Of a stretch of 64,000 nucleotides of DNA, positions 54,701-64,000 are shown one piece after another; within the stretch, counting starts at the first letter, position 1, and each line of letters begins with the position of its first letter. Location: contig OX335662.1 of NCBI GenBank assembly GCA_946894095.1, forward strand, positions 11,426,001-11,490,000. The letters are read 5' to 3'. The notes below the pieces were generated by a model, which saw only the letters and a list, made by a program, of their open reading frames with translations, did not search any database and was not told where the DNA came from. The DNA is from Incurvaria masculella (taxonomy: Eukaryota > Arthropoda > Insecta > Lepidoptera > Incurvariidae). The translations under genes were made by a program, and so were the position numbers.

Positions 54701-57700
54701 AAACTATTGTATCTGAACCAATCTGCCTAGAGAAATCATTACTATTGGCTCAAGACTCAGATCAGGACACACTCCTCTAAATAGAATGGGACTGTTACGG
54801 TTACTGAGATACAGCCCTGTGACAGACGGACAGACGGACGGACGGACGGACGGACGGACGGACGGACGGACGGACAGCGGAGGCTTAGTAATAGGGTTCC
54901 GTTTTCACCCTTTGGGTACGGAACCCTAAAAAAGATATTTCTATATGTGGAAACTTTGCTGGTTTGTGTTTATTTTTCTGAAAGTTATTTATATGTTTCC
55001 TTTGTAACTGTATGTTTCCCAAGGGAAATAAAATAATAAAAAAATCCCAAAGGAATTAGGTGCCATTCCAGGACCTTCCCTGGATAGAAAACGGAATTGG
55101 ATAGAGAAAACGGTCAATTTTTCATTGCCTTTCAACAATAGTTTCGGCCAATGCAGTGGTGCCAACCCGGGCGGGCTTAACCCTACCACCTATAAGGGGA
55201 AGGGCACCTACAGGTTTAGGTGGGTTCCGAACCATGAACCATGGAACAGCTCGCATTCATAAATAAATGCACTCACCTAACTCAAAAAGAAAAATGAACT
55301 TGTGCATGACCAGGGCCAGGGTTTGAACCCTTGAGTTCAGCACTTATTTCCATTTCATTTCATTTATTTATTCAACTTCGGGTAGTCAAACTACACTAAG
55401 TCATGTCACAATTTGATTGATCCGCGGATTCGATCAACCAGTGAAGAAGAACACGCAAAGAAACTTCACTGGTCTATAAGTTATGCATTTTTTTCGTCTT
55501 TGTTTTTTCGTACACATTAATGATATAATACAATAATGATTTCATACCTAAATGCTACTGCCCAAATTTGCATTTTTGTATAACGGTCTAAGACAAAGAC
55601 CTCAGAACTACGAGTAAACAACAACCCACAATGTGAAAAGTCTTAAATTATAAATTATAAATTACTTAACCTAATAACCTGATGTAATAACCTATCTGTA
55701 GTGCTCGACCATTGAGCTGCTCGTAGCCTAGTGGCGCGGGGACTCGCCTAGCGTACCAGAGGCCTGGGTTTAATTCCAACATGCACCACTGTCTTTGTCT
55801 TTCCGAGTTCGATAAGTGCCTTTCGTCACGAATGCGAGCTGCTCCATGGTTCGGAATCCATTTAAAACTGTAGGTCCCCTTCCCCTACTAGGTAGTAGGG
55901 TTTAAGCCCGCCCGGGTCGGTACCATCGCATTAGTCGAAAAAATGGTCAAAGCGGCAATGAAAAATTGTCCGTGTTTTCCATCCAGTTCAATGTAGCCGT
56001 GCACATAAAGGGAAGGTCCTGGCATGGCACCTAATTCCTTCGTGTGTGGTGTATTGGGCTAATATCATAACGGTAGTTGTGTGGTATTAGCCATCCATGT
56101 CGGTCGCATAAAAAAAAAAAGAAAAAATACCTATTATTTAATTCCTTGCGTACGGTTCGCAGAGTCCACAGTGCGATCAGTGGATCCTGCCCATCATCCA
56201 GGGCTACGTGAACCTGGCGACGGCGGCCGTGGATCCCGCCGACGGGCTCGGCGCGGAGTCGCTCACCGCCGCCAGCTGCGACGACGTCTTCACCGTCGGG
56301 CTCATCTCCAGGCGGAGCAGGCATCGCGCCGGCACCAGGTGCCTCCCCCTGTTCTCTTTCTCTCTCACTCTCTCTCACTTCCTCTCTCTATCACTTCTGT
56401 ATCTCTTCCCTTAAGCTGGAGTGCACCGTCTCTGGATACAGTTAATTTTATTACTAATTATTGTCTGTCTTCTTTCTTCTAACGGGCCGAGTGCACGAAA
56501 GGACAAAAAATCGAAATCAACGCCAACATATCATTAATCACGTCACTTTGTATGGACATTATGAAAGGAACTCCATGTGGTGCACTAAAACGTGTTTAAA
56601 CATTGATTAACTCAGCCGTCTCTTCGTGCAATCGGGGCTTAGAATGTAAAGACACACCGGGTCAAATGACGGATGGAAGCAATATTGTTTTATACAAAAA
56701 TTAATTAAGATTTCTAATTTTACCCAAAAACATCGCCATAGAGCTTCAAAATAATGATCTGAAGTTATATTCCAAGGTCTGAGGCCAAATAGTGTCTATG
56801 TTCTTCATTCTCGATTTTACAAACTTGGACTGTACACAATTGACCTACTAAAACATGGAAGATCAAAAACTCATCTGAATGACTGTGGTCTTGAACCCTG
56901 TAATCTTGGGCCGTTGATCTAAGCTCGAAATATGGTGTACCGACGTCCTCTTTGTGTCCAGGTACAACCGACGAGGCATAGACCCCACCGGCAAGGTAGC
57001 TAACTACGTCGAGACGGAGCAAATCGTCTCCATTATCTGCTCTGACTGCATCCACCGCGCTTCCTTTATTCAGGTTAGCCCATAAGATTTTTTTTTATGC
57101 AACCTGACATGGATGGCTAATACCACACAACTACCATTATAATATTAGCCTAATACACCAGATTCCCAAAGGAATTACGTGCTATGCCAGGACCTTTCCT
57201 TTATGAGCACGGCTACATTGCCACTTCAACCATAGTTGCGGGCTTAAACCCTACCACCTTGTAGGGGAAGGGACCTACAGTTTTACATGGATCCCGAACC
57301 ATGGAGCATTCGTGACGAAATGCACTTATCGAACTCAGAAAGTGAAATTAAAGTGGTGCATGACCGGGGGAGGATTTGAGCCCAGACCTCTCGGATGAAA
57401 GGCAAGTCCTCTAGCCCCTAGACCACGAGCTGTGGAGAAAGTGGCTCTTTCAGGAGGTTATTTCATTCCTTTATTTGGCGGAATTATTTTATTTGTCCGG
57501 TGTCCATCAGGATAGCCTTAGCCCTACTGAATAGTAAGTTTTTTTTTATTTTTTATGTGACTGGACATGGATGGCTAATACCACACGTTCTGTCATGGTA
57601 TTAGCCCAACACACCACATGGGAACTAGGTGCCATGCCAGGACCTTCCTTATATTGCACGGCTACATTGAACTGGATGGAAAACACGGACAATTTTCATT

Positions 57701-60700
57701 GCCGCTTCGACCATCGTTCATCCAATGCGATGGTACCAACCCGGGCGGGATAAACCCTACCGCCTGGTAAGTAAGGAAGGGGGCCTACAGCTTAACGTGG
57801 AATCCGAACCACGGCCAGCCTCTCTCAACGGTCGAATGGTCACCCATCCAAGACCAGACCGGACCCTTGAATGAAATCCGTTTTACATGGGTTCCACTAA
57901 AGAGAAAAGGAAGGTAAAGTGCTATGTGGTTGTTATCGTGACTCTTCCATATGGATGCAGTCCTCGAGTCGATTCCCATCCACACAAACCATCCAATACG
58001 TCTGCGATTATGTTTGCTTGTGACATGTATGTATGTTTAAGTTGGGTTGGTAACCATTTTAATGTAACCTCATATTTAGTACAAGCTCCACCAGATGTCT
58101 TGCTATGTGTATGGAGGTTAAATTTAAAGACCCATCACATTTGCGATAAAGCATTTTAATCAGATTTTGAAATGAATCAGAAAAACCATTTAGTCTGGAC
58201 AATTGTTAAGTGGACATTCATCCTTTTAGGTTCGAGGATCGGTTCCAATATATTGGAGTCAGCCGGACTACAAATTTCGGCCACCTCCACGGATAGACAG
58301 AGGTAAGTGAGATGTTAGTTATTTCACACATTCACTCACGTCTCTTCGGCTGACGTCACCAGCCCACTGCTACTTGAGCTTAGCCACCCGGTGTCCAATA
58401 TTGACTACTCTGGTACGTTTTGTTATGCAACCTAACATGGATGGACACAATTACCGTTATGATATTAGCCCAATACACCACATTAGGTGCCATGCCAAGA
58501 CATTCCTTTTATGAGCACGGCTACATTGAACTGGATGGAGAACACGGACAATTTTTCATTGCCGCTTCGACCATCTTTTCATTCAACTTCAATTCCTCGA
58601 GCCGCTCAAAATTTTTTTGAGCATGTGCTCATGACGTTGGCGGATTGCCTCATTAAGGTGGGCCATCCCGCTCATCTCCCCATACAAAAGAAGATCACGC
58701 CCATATTTCTTGTCAGAGATCCAAAATTTTGCTCACAATAGCTTTATTTGATCGAACTAGATGTCTGATGACCATTGGCATTGTAAAATTGTGTTTGGTT
58801 TCTAAGTTATAAGGTCCGAAAGTTCGAATTTTTCGCGCGTTTTATACAATAAATTTGGAGGTTGATTACGCAATGATAAAGTAAGAATTTCTTAAAAAGA
58901 TTAGTCATCAGACATAGCTTATTTAATCAAGATTTATGATCTATTTGGTTTTTGTTAGATTTTTGACTACAGCGGTCGTGGTTTACTTTTAGCTATAAGT
59001 CGTTTTGAAATTAAAAATTTCGTAAATCTTACCAAATCATACACTATGCACATTGTCTTTTTTGTGGACATGTTGCATCTTCCTCATCACGGAGCCTGTC
59101 TTATTCTTTGAAACAGAGAAGGTCCCAGAGCGCAACAGCACGGTTTTGTACCGTGCCCGCGAATGAGTTAGGCCCGCCGGGTTGGGCCACCTTAAGCACC
59201 ATATCCTGTTGCGATATTCCAATCATGGCTCCCTCCATTGCTCGCTGGGCAACTTTCAACTTCTGAACAATTTAACAAATAAATTCCCACCGGTCCGTCT
59301 ACAGGTGAAGAAGAGACGCAAGTGGTATTCAACAAGCACTTGGAGGAGGAGATCTCTCGCTACGGGCCCGTGTGCATAGTCAACCTCGTGGAGCAGCAGG
59401 GACGCGAGAAGGTGATATGGGAGCGGTTCAGCGACCACGTGCTCAACTACGACAGCCCCGACGTCATCTATGCGACATTTGACTTTCACGAGTACTGGTG
59501 GGTTAACTGGAACAGCGCTGTTCCTCCGTCCCCACTCCATCATCGCGTAACGCGGAACAGGCAGAGAATGCACCCATTCACTGTCGACCAACCGAAAAAG
59601 AAGAATCAACTGATCCTGAAGACCCTTTATCTGGTGACCTATGGAATGGACTCCATATAGGTATACAGTTTTACATGTTTTCAAAATAGATTAACGTCTC
59701 GAAAACTAAAAATTATCCCTACCATGCTTCCCACTTTTTTAGTTTTTAGAAAAATACCATTATATAAAAACATATTTATTTATTTATTTATTTATTTGAT
59801 GAACGAGCAGCCTAAGCTGATGTGTTCATGTCTGGGTTCACTGATGCTTTGTTATCATGGTTTCTTTAGTTTAGTGTTTTTAGGTGTTTGTCAAGCCTGT
59901 TTTTAAAAGAACGATGGGTGCTTGAACGACATCTTCTGGCAGCTTGTTCCACATTTCCACTGCTCTATTCGACAGAAAGTGTTGTCTCGGGTTTGTTGAG
60001 CTGACAGTGGCATTGAGCTTTAGGTTGTGACCTCGGAGATGACTATTTGTGTTTGTATTGAAATGGTTCTGCAGTTCTGGACAGTCGTAATAATCATTAA
60101 GAATCTTGTATGTTTCTATGAGGGGGCGACCCTTTCTCTACGTTGTTCCAAGGTTCTCAGCTTGAGCACTATTGAATATTATCTGGTGTTGTAATCCGGT
60201 CCTGAGCTGTACTTAAAATTTCAGGTATCTGAAATCATCGGGAAGTTAGTTTGAACTTGATTGCAAAATTTGTACCGAACAGACATTTAACAAATAAATA
60301 AACAAACAGACAAGAAAGCGAGTTAATAAAAATGTGTCAATAATCATTGCAGCCGCGGCATGCACTACGAGAACGTTTCGATCCTGATCAACGCCCTGGC
60401 GGAGGTGATCACCGACATGAAATTCTGCTGGCGGGACGAGCGCGGTCTCATCTGTGAGCAGCGTGGCGTCTTCCGGGTCAACTGCATCGACTGCCTCGAC
60501 CGGACCAACGTCGTGCAGGTGACCACTCCGCGCGACGCGCCTCCTGCGATGCGGTGGCGCCGGCTGGTTGGCTGAAGCACGTCTATTTCTTGCAGATAAA
60601 ATGAAATCTACATGAGCCCACTGACGGTAAACGACGACTGATGGCTTTATTGGACACCAAAGTTATCCGGTCTTTACGTGTGGTTACTATTTGAATGCTA

Positions 60701-63648
60701 CCATCATTTAATTGCACTATTTCATAGATTTAAGGTGGGCCTTTTCAATCAACTCCCCATACAAACGTGGAAAGTTTGTTTCATGAAGATTTATAATCAA
60801 TTTGGATTTTGATAGATGTTTGACTGCAGCGGTCATGTTTTACTTTTAGATCATGGTTTACTTTTAGATAAAAGTTGTTTTGTAATAAAAAAAATCGTAA
60901 CTCAAACACTATGCGCATTGTCTGCTTTGCAGACATGTTGCATCGTCCTCATCTCGGAGCCTGACTTTTTCTTTTAAACAGAGAAGGTCCCAGAGCGCAA
61001 TAGCACGGTTTTGTACCGTGCCAGCAAATGAGTTGGTCCCTCCGGGAAGGGCCACTTTAATGCATTATCGGCTTTTTTTTACATTTAAAATACTCAAATG
61101 AATCATTAATAGGAATATTGTAATGTAGAAAGATCGAAATGCAGTCAAAATAATGGTGATCAACCTGAAGTAAGCCTTCGTGTGCTCATGTTAAGAGAGA
61201 AGGTCAGACTGTGCTAAGATATTTTAAAATACAAATTGGAGGAAAATTAAGACGTAAGGTACTATGAGGCCAGTCAGGGCAGAAATAGAAATAGGCCGTA
61301 CTGTCCACCTTTCTACGTCGTACCAAAACATAAACGTGCGAATGTGTCTCACTACGATTTTATGTTATTTTTATCTTGATTTTATTACGTACCATTTTTG
61401 AAGTTTCCAAGTGTATAATTGTATACCAAAAAGACGTAATAAAATAAAATCAAATTAAATGTCACTTGACGTGTCTGGGTCATTGCAGACGGCGATAGCG
61501 AAGTGGGTCCTGGAGCTGCAGCTGTGCAGGCTGGGGCTCGGCGCGCCGGGCTCGGGTCTGCCGAGTGGGTTGCGACACGCCTTCCTCACCATGTGGGCCG
61601 ACAACGGCGATACTATCTCCCGTCAGTACGCCGGCACTAAGGCACTCAAGGTGGGTAGAGTTGGTCCCATCGAATTATAGACAAATTACGATAAACCCCC
61701 TATACTGCTAGGTGATACAAATGTACCATAAGTCTGCTCGGGTTTCGATCTCGAAGACAACACTGGGCGCGATCGGAGTTCTGGTTGGTTGATAGTTTGA
61801 CCATTGAGGCTGACTATGTATGTCCACATAAAACTTTACGATTACTTCCGTACTTCCTAGTTGATACGGTTAATCCTGCATAGATTGGTACTATCAAATA
61901 AAATGGGATATTGTCAATTATCCATATTTTCCATCCTAGTCAATTTTATCTAATATAAAAAAAGTTCTGGCATGGCATATAGCCGTGTAGTGTTGGGCTT
62001 CATATCAGTAGTTGTTGTATCATTTGTCCATGCAGTTACAAAAAAATTGAACCTAAATTAAGAAAAATAAATAATGATGGCTATACAAGATTCGACTGGA
62101 TCGTTCGATGGTGGCCTTCTATACATCAATCTTAATTTCTTGTCCCTCTCTTTTTCTCTCAAATCTCTATTACTGTTAATATATATAATATTAATTTTAT
62201 CTCTATACTGGATTAGGTACTCTATTGTCATTTTGAAGCAATGATCTTGATACATCTAAAGCTTTCGATAGGGTCTAGCCTAAGGCACTGTCCAGATGAC
62301 TAACTATAGACTTCCGTTAAGCCTATGTGTGTGAGCAGCCATCTTTCTCAATGGTCAGAGGAAAAGTGTACCTGTCAATGGCTTTTCATCTGGAGCCATG
62401 GTAGTGAACGTTAGGGGTGTATCGCAAGGCTCTGTTATGTCACCTACCTTGTTTTTGCTGATTATTAGTGTCATGTCGCTCCTCTTGGTAAAGCTACATA
62501 CATAATATTCAGGTATTCGGATAACTACATTCCTACTCAAATGAGAGAAACAGCTAGCACATTTAAAACATTGAAAATTCACTAGAGTATGAAGAATTAA
62601 AGATACATTTACACCCCTCAACCCCTGAAGTCCGATTGGGCAGAGAAATCTATAGGAAACCTTTGCAAATGGCGTACATGTTTTGACAGAACGGAATCCT
62701 CAGACTTTAAAGGCACCAACATATTTTGCAGGGTTCAGTATCACCAACTTAATGGTTTTTTTTTCGCAGGGTGACTACACGAGAACGGGGGAGAGGAAAA
62801 TCAGCGGTATTATGAAGGATGGAGTTGCTTCAGCAAACCGGTATTTAAACATTTTTATTTTCATATCTTCTATGTAAAATGGAGTCATTCACCAACTTCT
62901 TTTAAACTTTGTTTGCTATCTCGTCCAGTCATAATAAAATATTTTTTAAACTTGCTAGCATACCAGAGCAGCAACCTATATTTCCATCCTGAAGCTTTGT
63001 GTGCTCAAACAGACATTATATGTCAAATATAAGTCTGGCTACTCATTTAGTGCAGACCCCTGTGAAAGTCCTAAGGCGTCATCAGGCGCCTCTTTTGTGA
63101 GGTCCTGGCATGTGCCATATGTCGCATTTAACATTAAAACAATAACTGTCATATGTTATTTATGGTACATTTATTGTTCCGCTGAATGGACTTTAGGCAT
63201 CACCTTACATTAAAATATTTTATTTTCGGGAGCCAGAAATAGCGCCTGTGATGAATGTTTTTCTTTCTACCACATAGTTCACATATTTCTAGTATAGCAC
63301 ACCATCACGCCACTCTCTGTTGGCTTTTACAGAAGATACATTATTCCTTCATTTCTTGATGTGCATCCGCAGCAGAATAGTGTGGTCGTAAAGTGTGACC
63401 CTGCGTACCCCTCCAAGGAAGTAGCATGGTAATATGTACGTGTGTACGTAGATACAGTATTCTCAATTAAATTTTAATTCTTCAAATCAATACGCCACCG
63501 TCGCCCGTCCAGGTACTACCTGTCAACGTTCAAGGACGCTCTGCGGCAAGTGGCGATCGACGCAATGACGGGCGAGTCCTGCATTGTACCCGATCAGCTG
63601 ATTCGTCACGCGGCCGGCACGCAGGACGCCGGTGCCAGCGGAGTCAAG
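51648..63648 (+). CDS. INPP5F: INPP5F/SAC2 phosphoinositide phosphatase, exons 1-12, 3' incomplete
   Basis: SAC2 enzymes remove phosphate from phosphoinositides (PI4P in vertebrate work) on endosomal membranes. Coding exons: 51648-51744, 51924-52297, 52590-52724, 53519-53659, 56163-56338, 56962-57073, 58230-58302, 59305-59497, 60353-60518, 61489-61650, 62770-62840, 63513-63648. All junctions are in phase with GT/AG and sum to 612 codons. The Sac domain runs from about residue 175; its catalytic loop RVNCIDCLDRTN gives nucleophile C478 and R484 (CX5R). RRSRHRAGTRY and VANYVETEQ are INPP5F-type signatures, distinguishing it from SAC1. The hSac2 dimerisation domain and C-terminus lie beyond the window. 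Confidence 0.93.
51924..52297 (+). CDS. INPP5F: INPP5F exon 2
   Basis: Residues 33-157, the N-terminal regulatory part (ITEGIVGVVEH, PRLIIIKESVPIGQLY). GC-rich coding sequence. Acceptor AAATTAG, donor GTGTGA. A GTTCCGTACC repeat starts 11 bp beyond the donor. Confidence 0.92.
52309..52410 (+). repeat. GTTCCGTACC repeat, truncated copy 5
   Basis: AGGGTTCCGTACCCAAAGG through CACAGGGCTGTATCTCATGA; the right two thirds are missing. Confidence 0.6.
52590..52724 (+). CDS. INPP5F: INPP5F exon 3
   Basis: Residues 158-202 (KRDPKMAERFEKRLTDEL ... FYYSRTLDITNSLQ), the entry to the Sac domain. Acceptor AAGCAG, donor GTACGT. Confidence 0.92.
53035..53345 (-). mobile_element. M1 MITE, copy 3
   Basis: Reverse copy in INPP5F intron 3; AGTCGACGTAAACGGCAACG and the terminal GCCAATCGATCGGTTTGCC arm are present, the other arm is degraded. 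Confidence 0.6.
53519..53659 (+). CDS. INPP5F: INPP5F exon 4
   Basis: Residues 203-249 (RQYENDKK ... WWQLVDDRFFWNRHM). The acceptor after GATCAG is chosen over GAGGCAG because the two extra residues RQ continue the family pattern. Donor GTGAGT. Confidence 0.9.
53853..54402. mobile_element. TTAA-flanked MITE, copy 2
   Basis: TTAAGGTGGGCTATTCCGC to GGGCCACCTTAA, full length, in INPP5F intron 4. Confidence 0.7.
54790..54930 (-). repeat. GTTCCGTACC repeat, copy 6, with (GGAC)n
   Basis: GAGATACAGCCCTGTGACAG, a (GGAC)n tract of about 50 bp, then GGGTACGGAACCC. The distal part is missing. Confidence 0.6.
55025..55340 (-). mobile_element. tRNA-headed SINE fragment, reverse
   Basis: AGGAATTAGGTGCCATTCC ... 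GGAACAGCTCGCATTCAT ... AGGGTTTGAACCC; box B survives, box A is lost. Confidence 0.55.
55345..55700 (+). repeat. GATCCGCGGATTCGATCAA repeat, copy 3
   Basis: The most complete uninterrupted copy, from TTCATTTATTTATTCAAC to AAGTCTTAAATTATAAA. Confidence 0.6.
55715..56118 (+). mobile_element. tRNA-headed SINE, full length
   Basis: GCTCGTAGCCTAGTGGCG (box A-like), CTGGGTTTAATTCC (box B-like), shared body, A-rich tail at 56109-56120. It ends 43 bp upstream of INPP5F exon 5. Confidence 0.75.
56163..56338 (+). CDS. INPP5F: INPP5F exon 5
   Basis: Residues 250-308. WILPIIQGYV and GLISRRSRHRAGT are conserved Sac-domain stretches; a variable acidic insert lies between them. Acceptor TTCGCAG, donor GTGCCT. 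Confidence 0.93.
56480..56645. mobile_element. short MITE (M2), copy 2
   Basis: AGTGCACGAAAGGACAAAAA ... TCTTCGTGCAATCGGGGCTT, same element as at 50010. Confidence 0.5.
56962..57073 (+). CDS. INPP5F: INPP5F exon 6
   Basis: Residues 308-345, YNRRGIDPTGKVANYVETEQ then a segment up to FIQ. Acceptor TGTCCAG, donor GTTAGC. Confidence 0.93.
57088..57435 (-). mobile_element. tRNA-headed SINE, reverse
   Basis: Body plus inverted head GATTTGAGCCCAGACC ... CCCTAGACCACGAGCTG. It starts 15 bp after the exon 6 donor. Confidence 0.65.
57548..57870 (-). mobile_element. 5S-headed SINE, head truncated, reverse
   Basis: Nearly identical to 49118-49440; ends within the inverted promoter at CATCCAAGACCAGACCGG, so box A is missing. 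Confidence 0.7.
58230..58302 (+). CDS. INPP5F: INPP5F exon 7
   Basis: Residues 346-369: VRGSVPIYWSQPDYKFRPPP, a highly conserved Sac-domain segment. Acceptor CTTTTAG, donor GTAAGT. Confidence 0.93.
58330..58412 (-). mobile_element. RTE-like LINE fragment
   Basis: TCTCTTCGGCTGACGTCACC and CACCCGGTGTCCAATATTGA are the reverse of the RTE copies at 25281 and 33606. Confidence 0.55.
58425..58605 (-). mobile_element. SINE fragment
   Basis: CAACCTAACATGGATGG ... GGTGCCATGCCAAGAC ... GCCGCTTCGACCATC match the shared body in reverse. Confidence 0.5.
58653..59195. mobile_element. TTAA-flanked MITE, copy 3
   Basis: TTAAGGTGGGCCATCCCGC to CCGGGTTGGGCCACCTTAA, full length; about 110 bp upstream of INPP5F exon 8. 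Confidence 0.7.
59305..59497 (+). CDS. INPP5F: INPP5F exon 8
   Basis: Residues 370-433 and two bases of C434: VVFNKHLEEEISRYG, VNLVEQQGREKVI, ATFDFHEY. Acceptor TCTACAG, donor GTGGGT. Confidence 0.93.
59778..60185 (-). mobile_element. CR1/L2-like LINE 3' end with (ATTT)n tail
   Basis: The minus strand reads LRGHNLKLNATV, NRAVEMWNKLPEDVV and the tail hairpin GCAGCCTAAGCTGATG followed by AAAT repeats. Related to 36279-36820. Confidence 0.6.
60353..60518 (+). CDS. INPP5F: INPP5F exon 9 (catalytic loop)
   Basis: Residues 434-489: CRGMHYENV, then FRVNCIDCLDRTNVVQ with C478 and R484 of CX5R. Acceptor ATTGCAG, donor GTGACC. Confidence 0.95.
60730..61060. mobile_element. TTAA-flanked MITE, internally deleted copy 4
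   Basis: TTTAAGGTGGGCC to GGGCCACTTTAA; the left third of the interior is missing. Confidence 0.6.
61489..61650 (+). CDS. INPP5F: INPP5F exon 10
   Basis: Residues 490-543: AKWVLELQL ... MWADNGDTISRQYAGTKALK. Acceptor ATTGCAG, donor GTGGGT. Confidence 0.93.
61745..62048 (+). mobile_element. old, diverged 5S-headed-type SINE
   Basis: CACTGGGCGCGATCGG, TTTGACCATTGAGGCTGAC, TGGCATGGCATAT and TTTGTCCATGCAGTTAC follow the family order at low identity, with A-runs at the end. Confidence 0.4.
62255..62600 (+). pseudogene. non-LTR reverse transcriptase remnant
   Basis: KAFDRV, then a broken stretch, then a GVSQGSVMSPTLFLLII-like reading in more than one frame with stops; the RT palm region of a Jockey-type LINE. 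Confidence 0.55.
62770..62840 (+). CDS. INPP5F: INPP5F exon 11
   Basis: Residues 544-567: GDYTRTGERKISGIMKDGVA, an invariant block of SAC2 proteins. Acceptor TTTCGCAG, donor GTATTT. Confidence 0.93.
63333..63428 (+). other. possible 96-bp in-frame cassette exon of INPP5F
   Basis: A strong acceptor (TGGCTTTTACAG) precedes 96 open bases and a donor GTAATA. Entry and exit phases both equal those of the exon 11/12 junction, so inclusion would add 32 residues without a shift. No homologue known; such a stretch can be open by chance. Confidence 0.25.
63513..63648 (+). CDS. INPP5F: INPP5F exon 12 (3' border uncertain)
   Basis: Residues 567-612: RYYLSTFKDALRQVAIDAMT, then a region up to SGVK. Acceptor GTCCAG. 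The donor could be GTTCTG at 63649 or GTACGT about 15 bp later; the rest of the gene is outside the window. Confidence 0.8.
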
Positions 63649-63806
63649 GTTCTGTATGCAAGTGTACGTACGGTGTTTGCATGCTGGCTTTTTAAGGAAT
63701 TAGAGGAATTAGAAGGAAATAGAATTGTGGCGGCGTAATTGGACAGTATTCTACCCCATATGGTGAGCCACATTTTGTTCCGCTGCATGTCAATATAGTC
63801 GGATCT

Positions 63807-63955
63807 GACTTGCTCGTTTAGTTGATCTTTTTCAACAATTCATTTAAAAATAGTCATGTGATTTGACATATCTCGTTATAATTGAAAAATAATGTCAAAT
63901 CACGTGATTATTTTTTAATGGATCGTTGAAAATGGTCAACGAAACGAACAAGTGA
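63807..63955. mobile_element. foldback MITE with long arms
   Basis: TTAGTTGATCTTTTTCAAC and TCATGTGATTTGACAT are inverted as ATGTCAAATCACGTGATT and GTTGAAAATGGTCAACGAA. The two arms of about 55 bp enclose a short AT-rich centre. Confidence 0.65.
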
Positions 63956-64000
63956 ACGAGATCCTGGCTTTAGCTTCTGAGGTGGTTTCTGTTTTCTTCC

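Noticed and set aside
59322..59660. 112-residue single-exon frame as a separate gene
   Set aside because: It is INPP5F exon 8 read through its donor; the splice at 59497 joins the conserved next exon in phase.

Overview
The window reads as nuclear DNA of an insect, most probably a moth or butterfly. The reasons are a ZAD-type zinc-finger gene (a family expanded in insects), short exons separated by repeat-filled introns, and several interspersed families I associate with Lepidoptera, such as the repeat running from AGGGTTCCGTACC to CGCACTTGGCCGG. The order-level assignment is inference. No bacterial, organellar or viral genome organisation is visible.

Two host genes can be assembled exon by exon, with matching splice phases throughout. 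(1) On the minus strand, 48462 down to 18845, a 14-exon gene encodes a 548-residue ZAD / AT-hook / five-C2H2-finger DNA-binding protein. (2) On the plus strand, from 51648 and running off the right edge, lies the orthologue of the phosphoinositide phosphatase INPP5F/SAC2; twelve exons (about 612 residues) are present, including the catalytic CX5R loop. The two genes are divergent, with about 3.2 kb between their start codons.

Layout. 1-18.8 kb: gene-free and repeat-rich, with SINEs, foldback MITEs, a mariner remnant, a DDE-transposase fragment and a 3' LINE copy with target-site duplication. 18.8-48.5 kb: the zinc-finger gene. Its introns hold a Jockey-like LINE, RTE and RNase H-type LINE tails, a deleted LTR element (29.3-33.3 kb), a young complete-length LTR retrotransposon (39.8-47.0 kb) with two breaks in pol, and a 126-bp tandem array that copies the splice donor of exon 3. 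48.5-51.6 kb: shared upstream region with repeats. 51.6-64 kb: INPP5F, with MITEs, SINEs and LINE tails in its introns.

Most interesting: (a) six tandem, phase-equivalent 5' splice sites behind exon 3 of the zinc-finger gene, in a continuously open frame, able in principle to add 42 residues per repeat; (b) two SINE families sharing one body but carrying different RNA polymerase III heads, one tRNA-like and one resembling the internal promoter of 5S rRNA; (c) two young LTR elements of similar type sharing an 11-bp motif at the 3' LTR edge in place of a polypurine tract, and sharing a Leu-tRNA-like primer site; (d) LTRs with a duplicated 119-bp module containing CTCF-core-like sites; (e) an LTR element whose gag starts inside the LTR so that the primer-binding site is coding.
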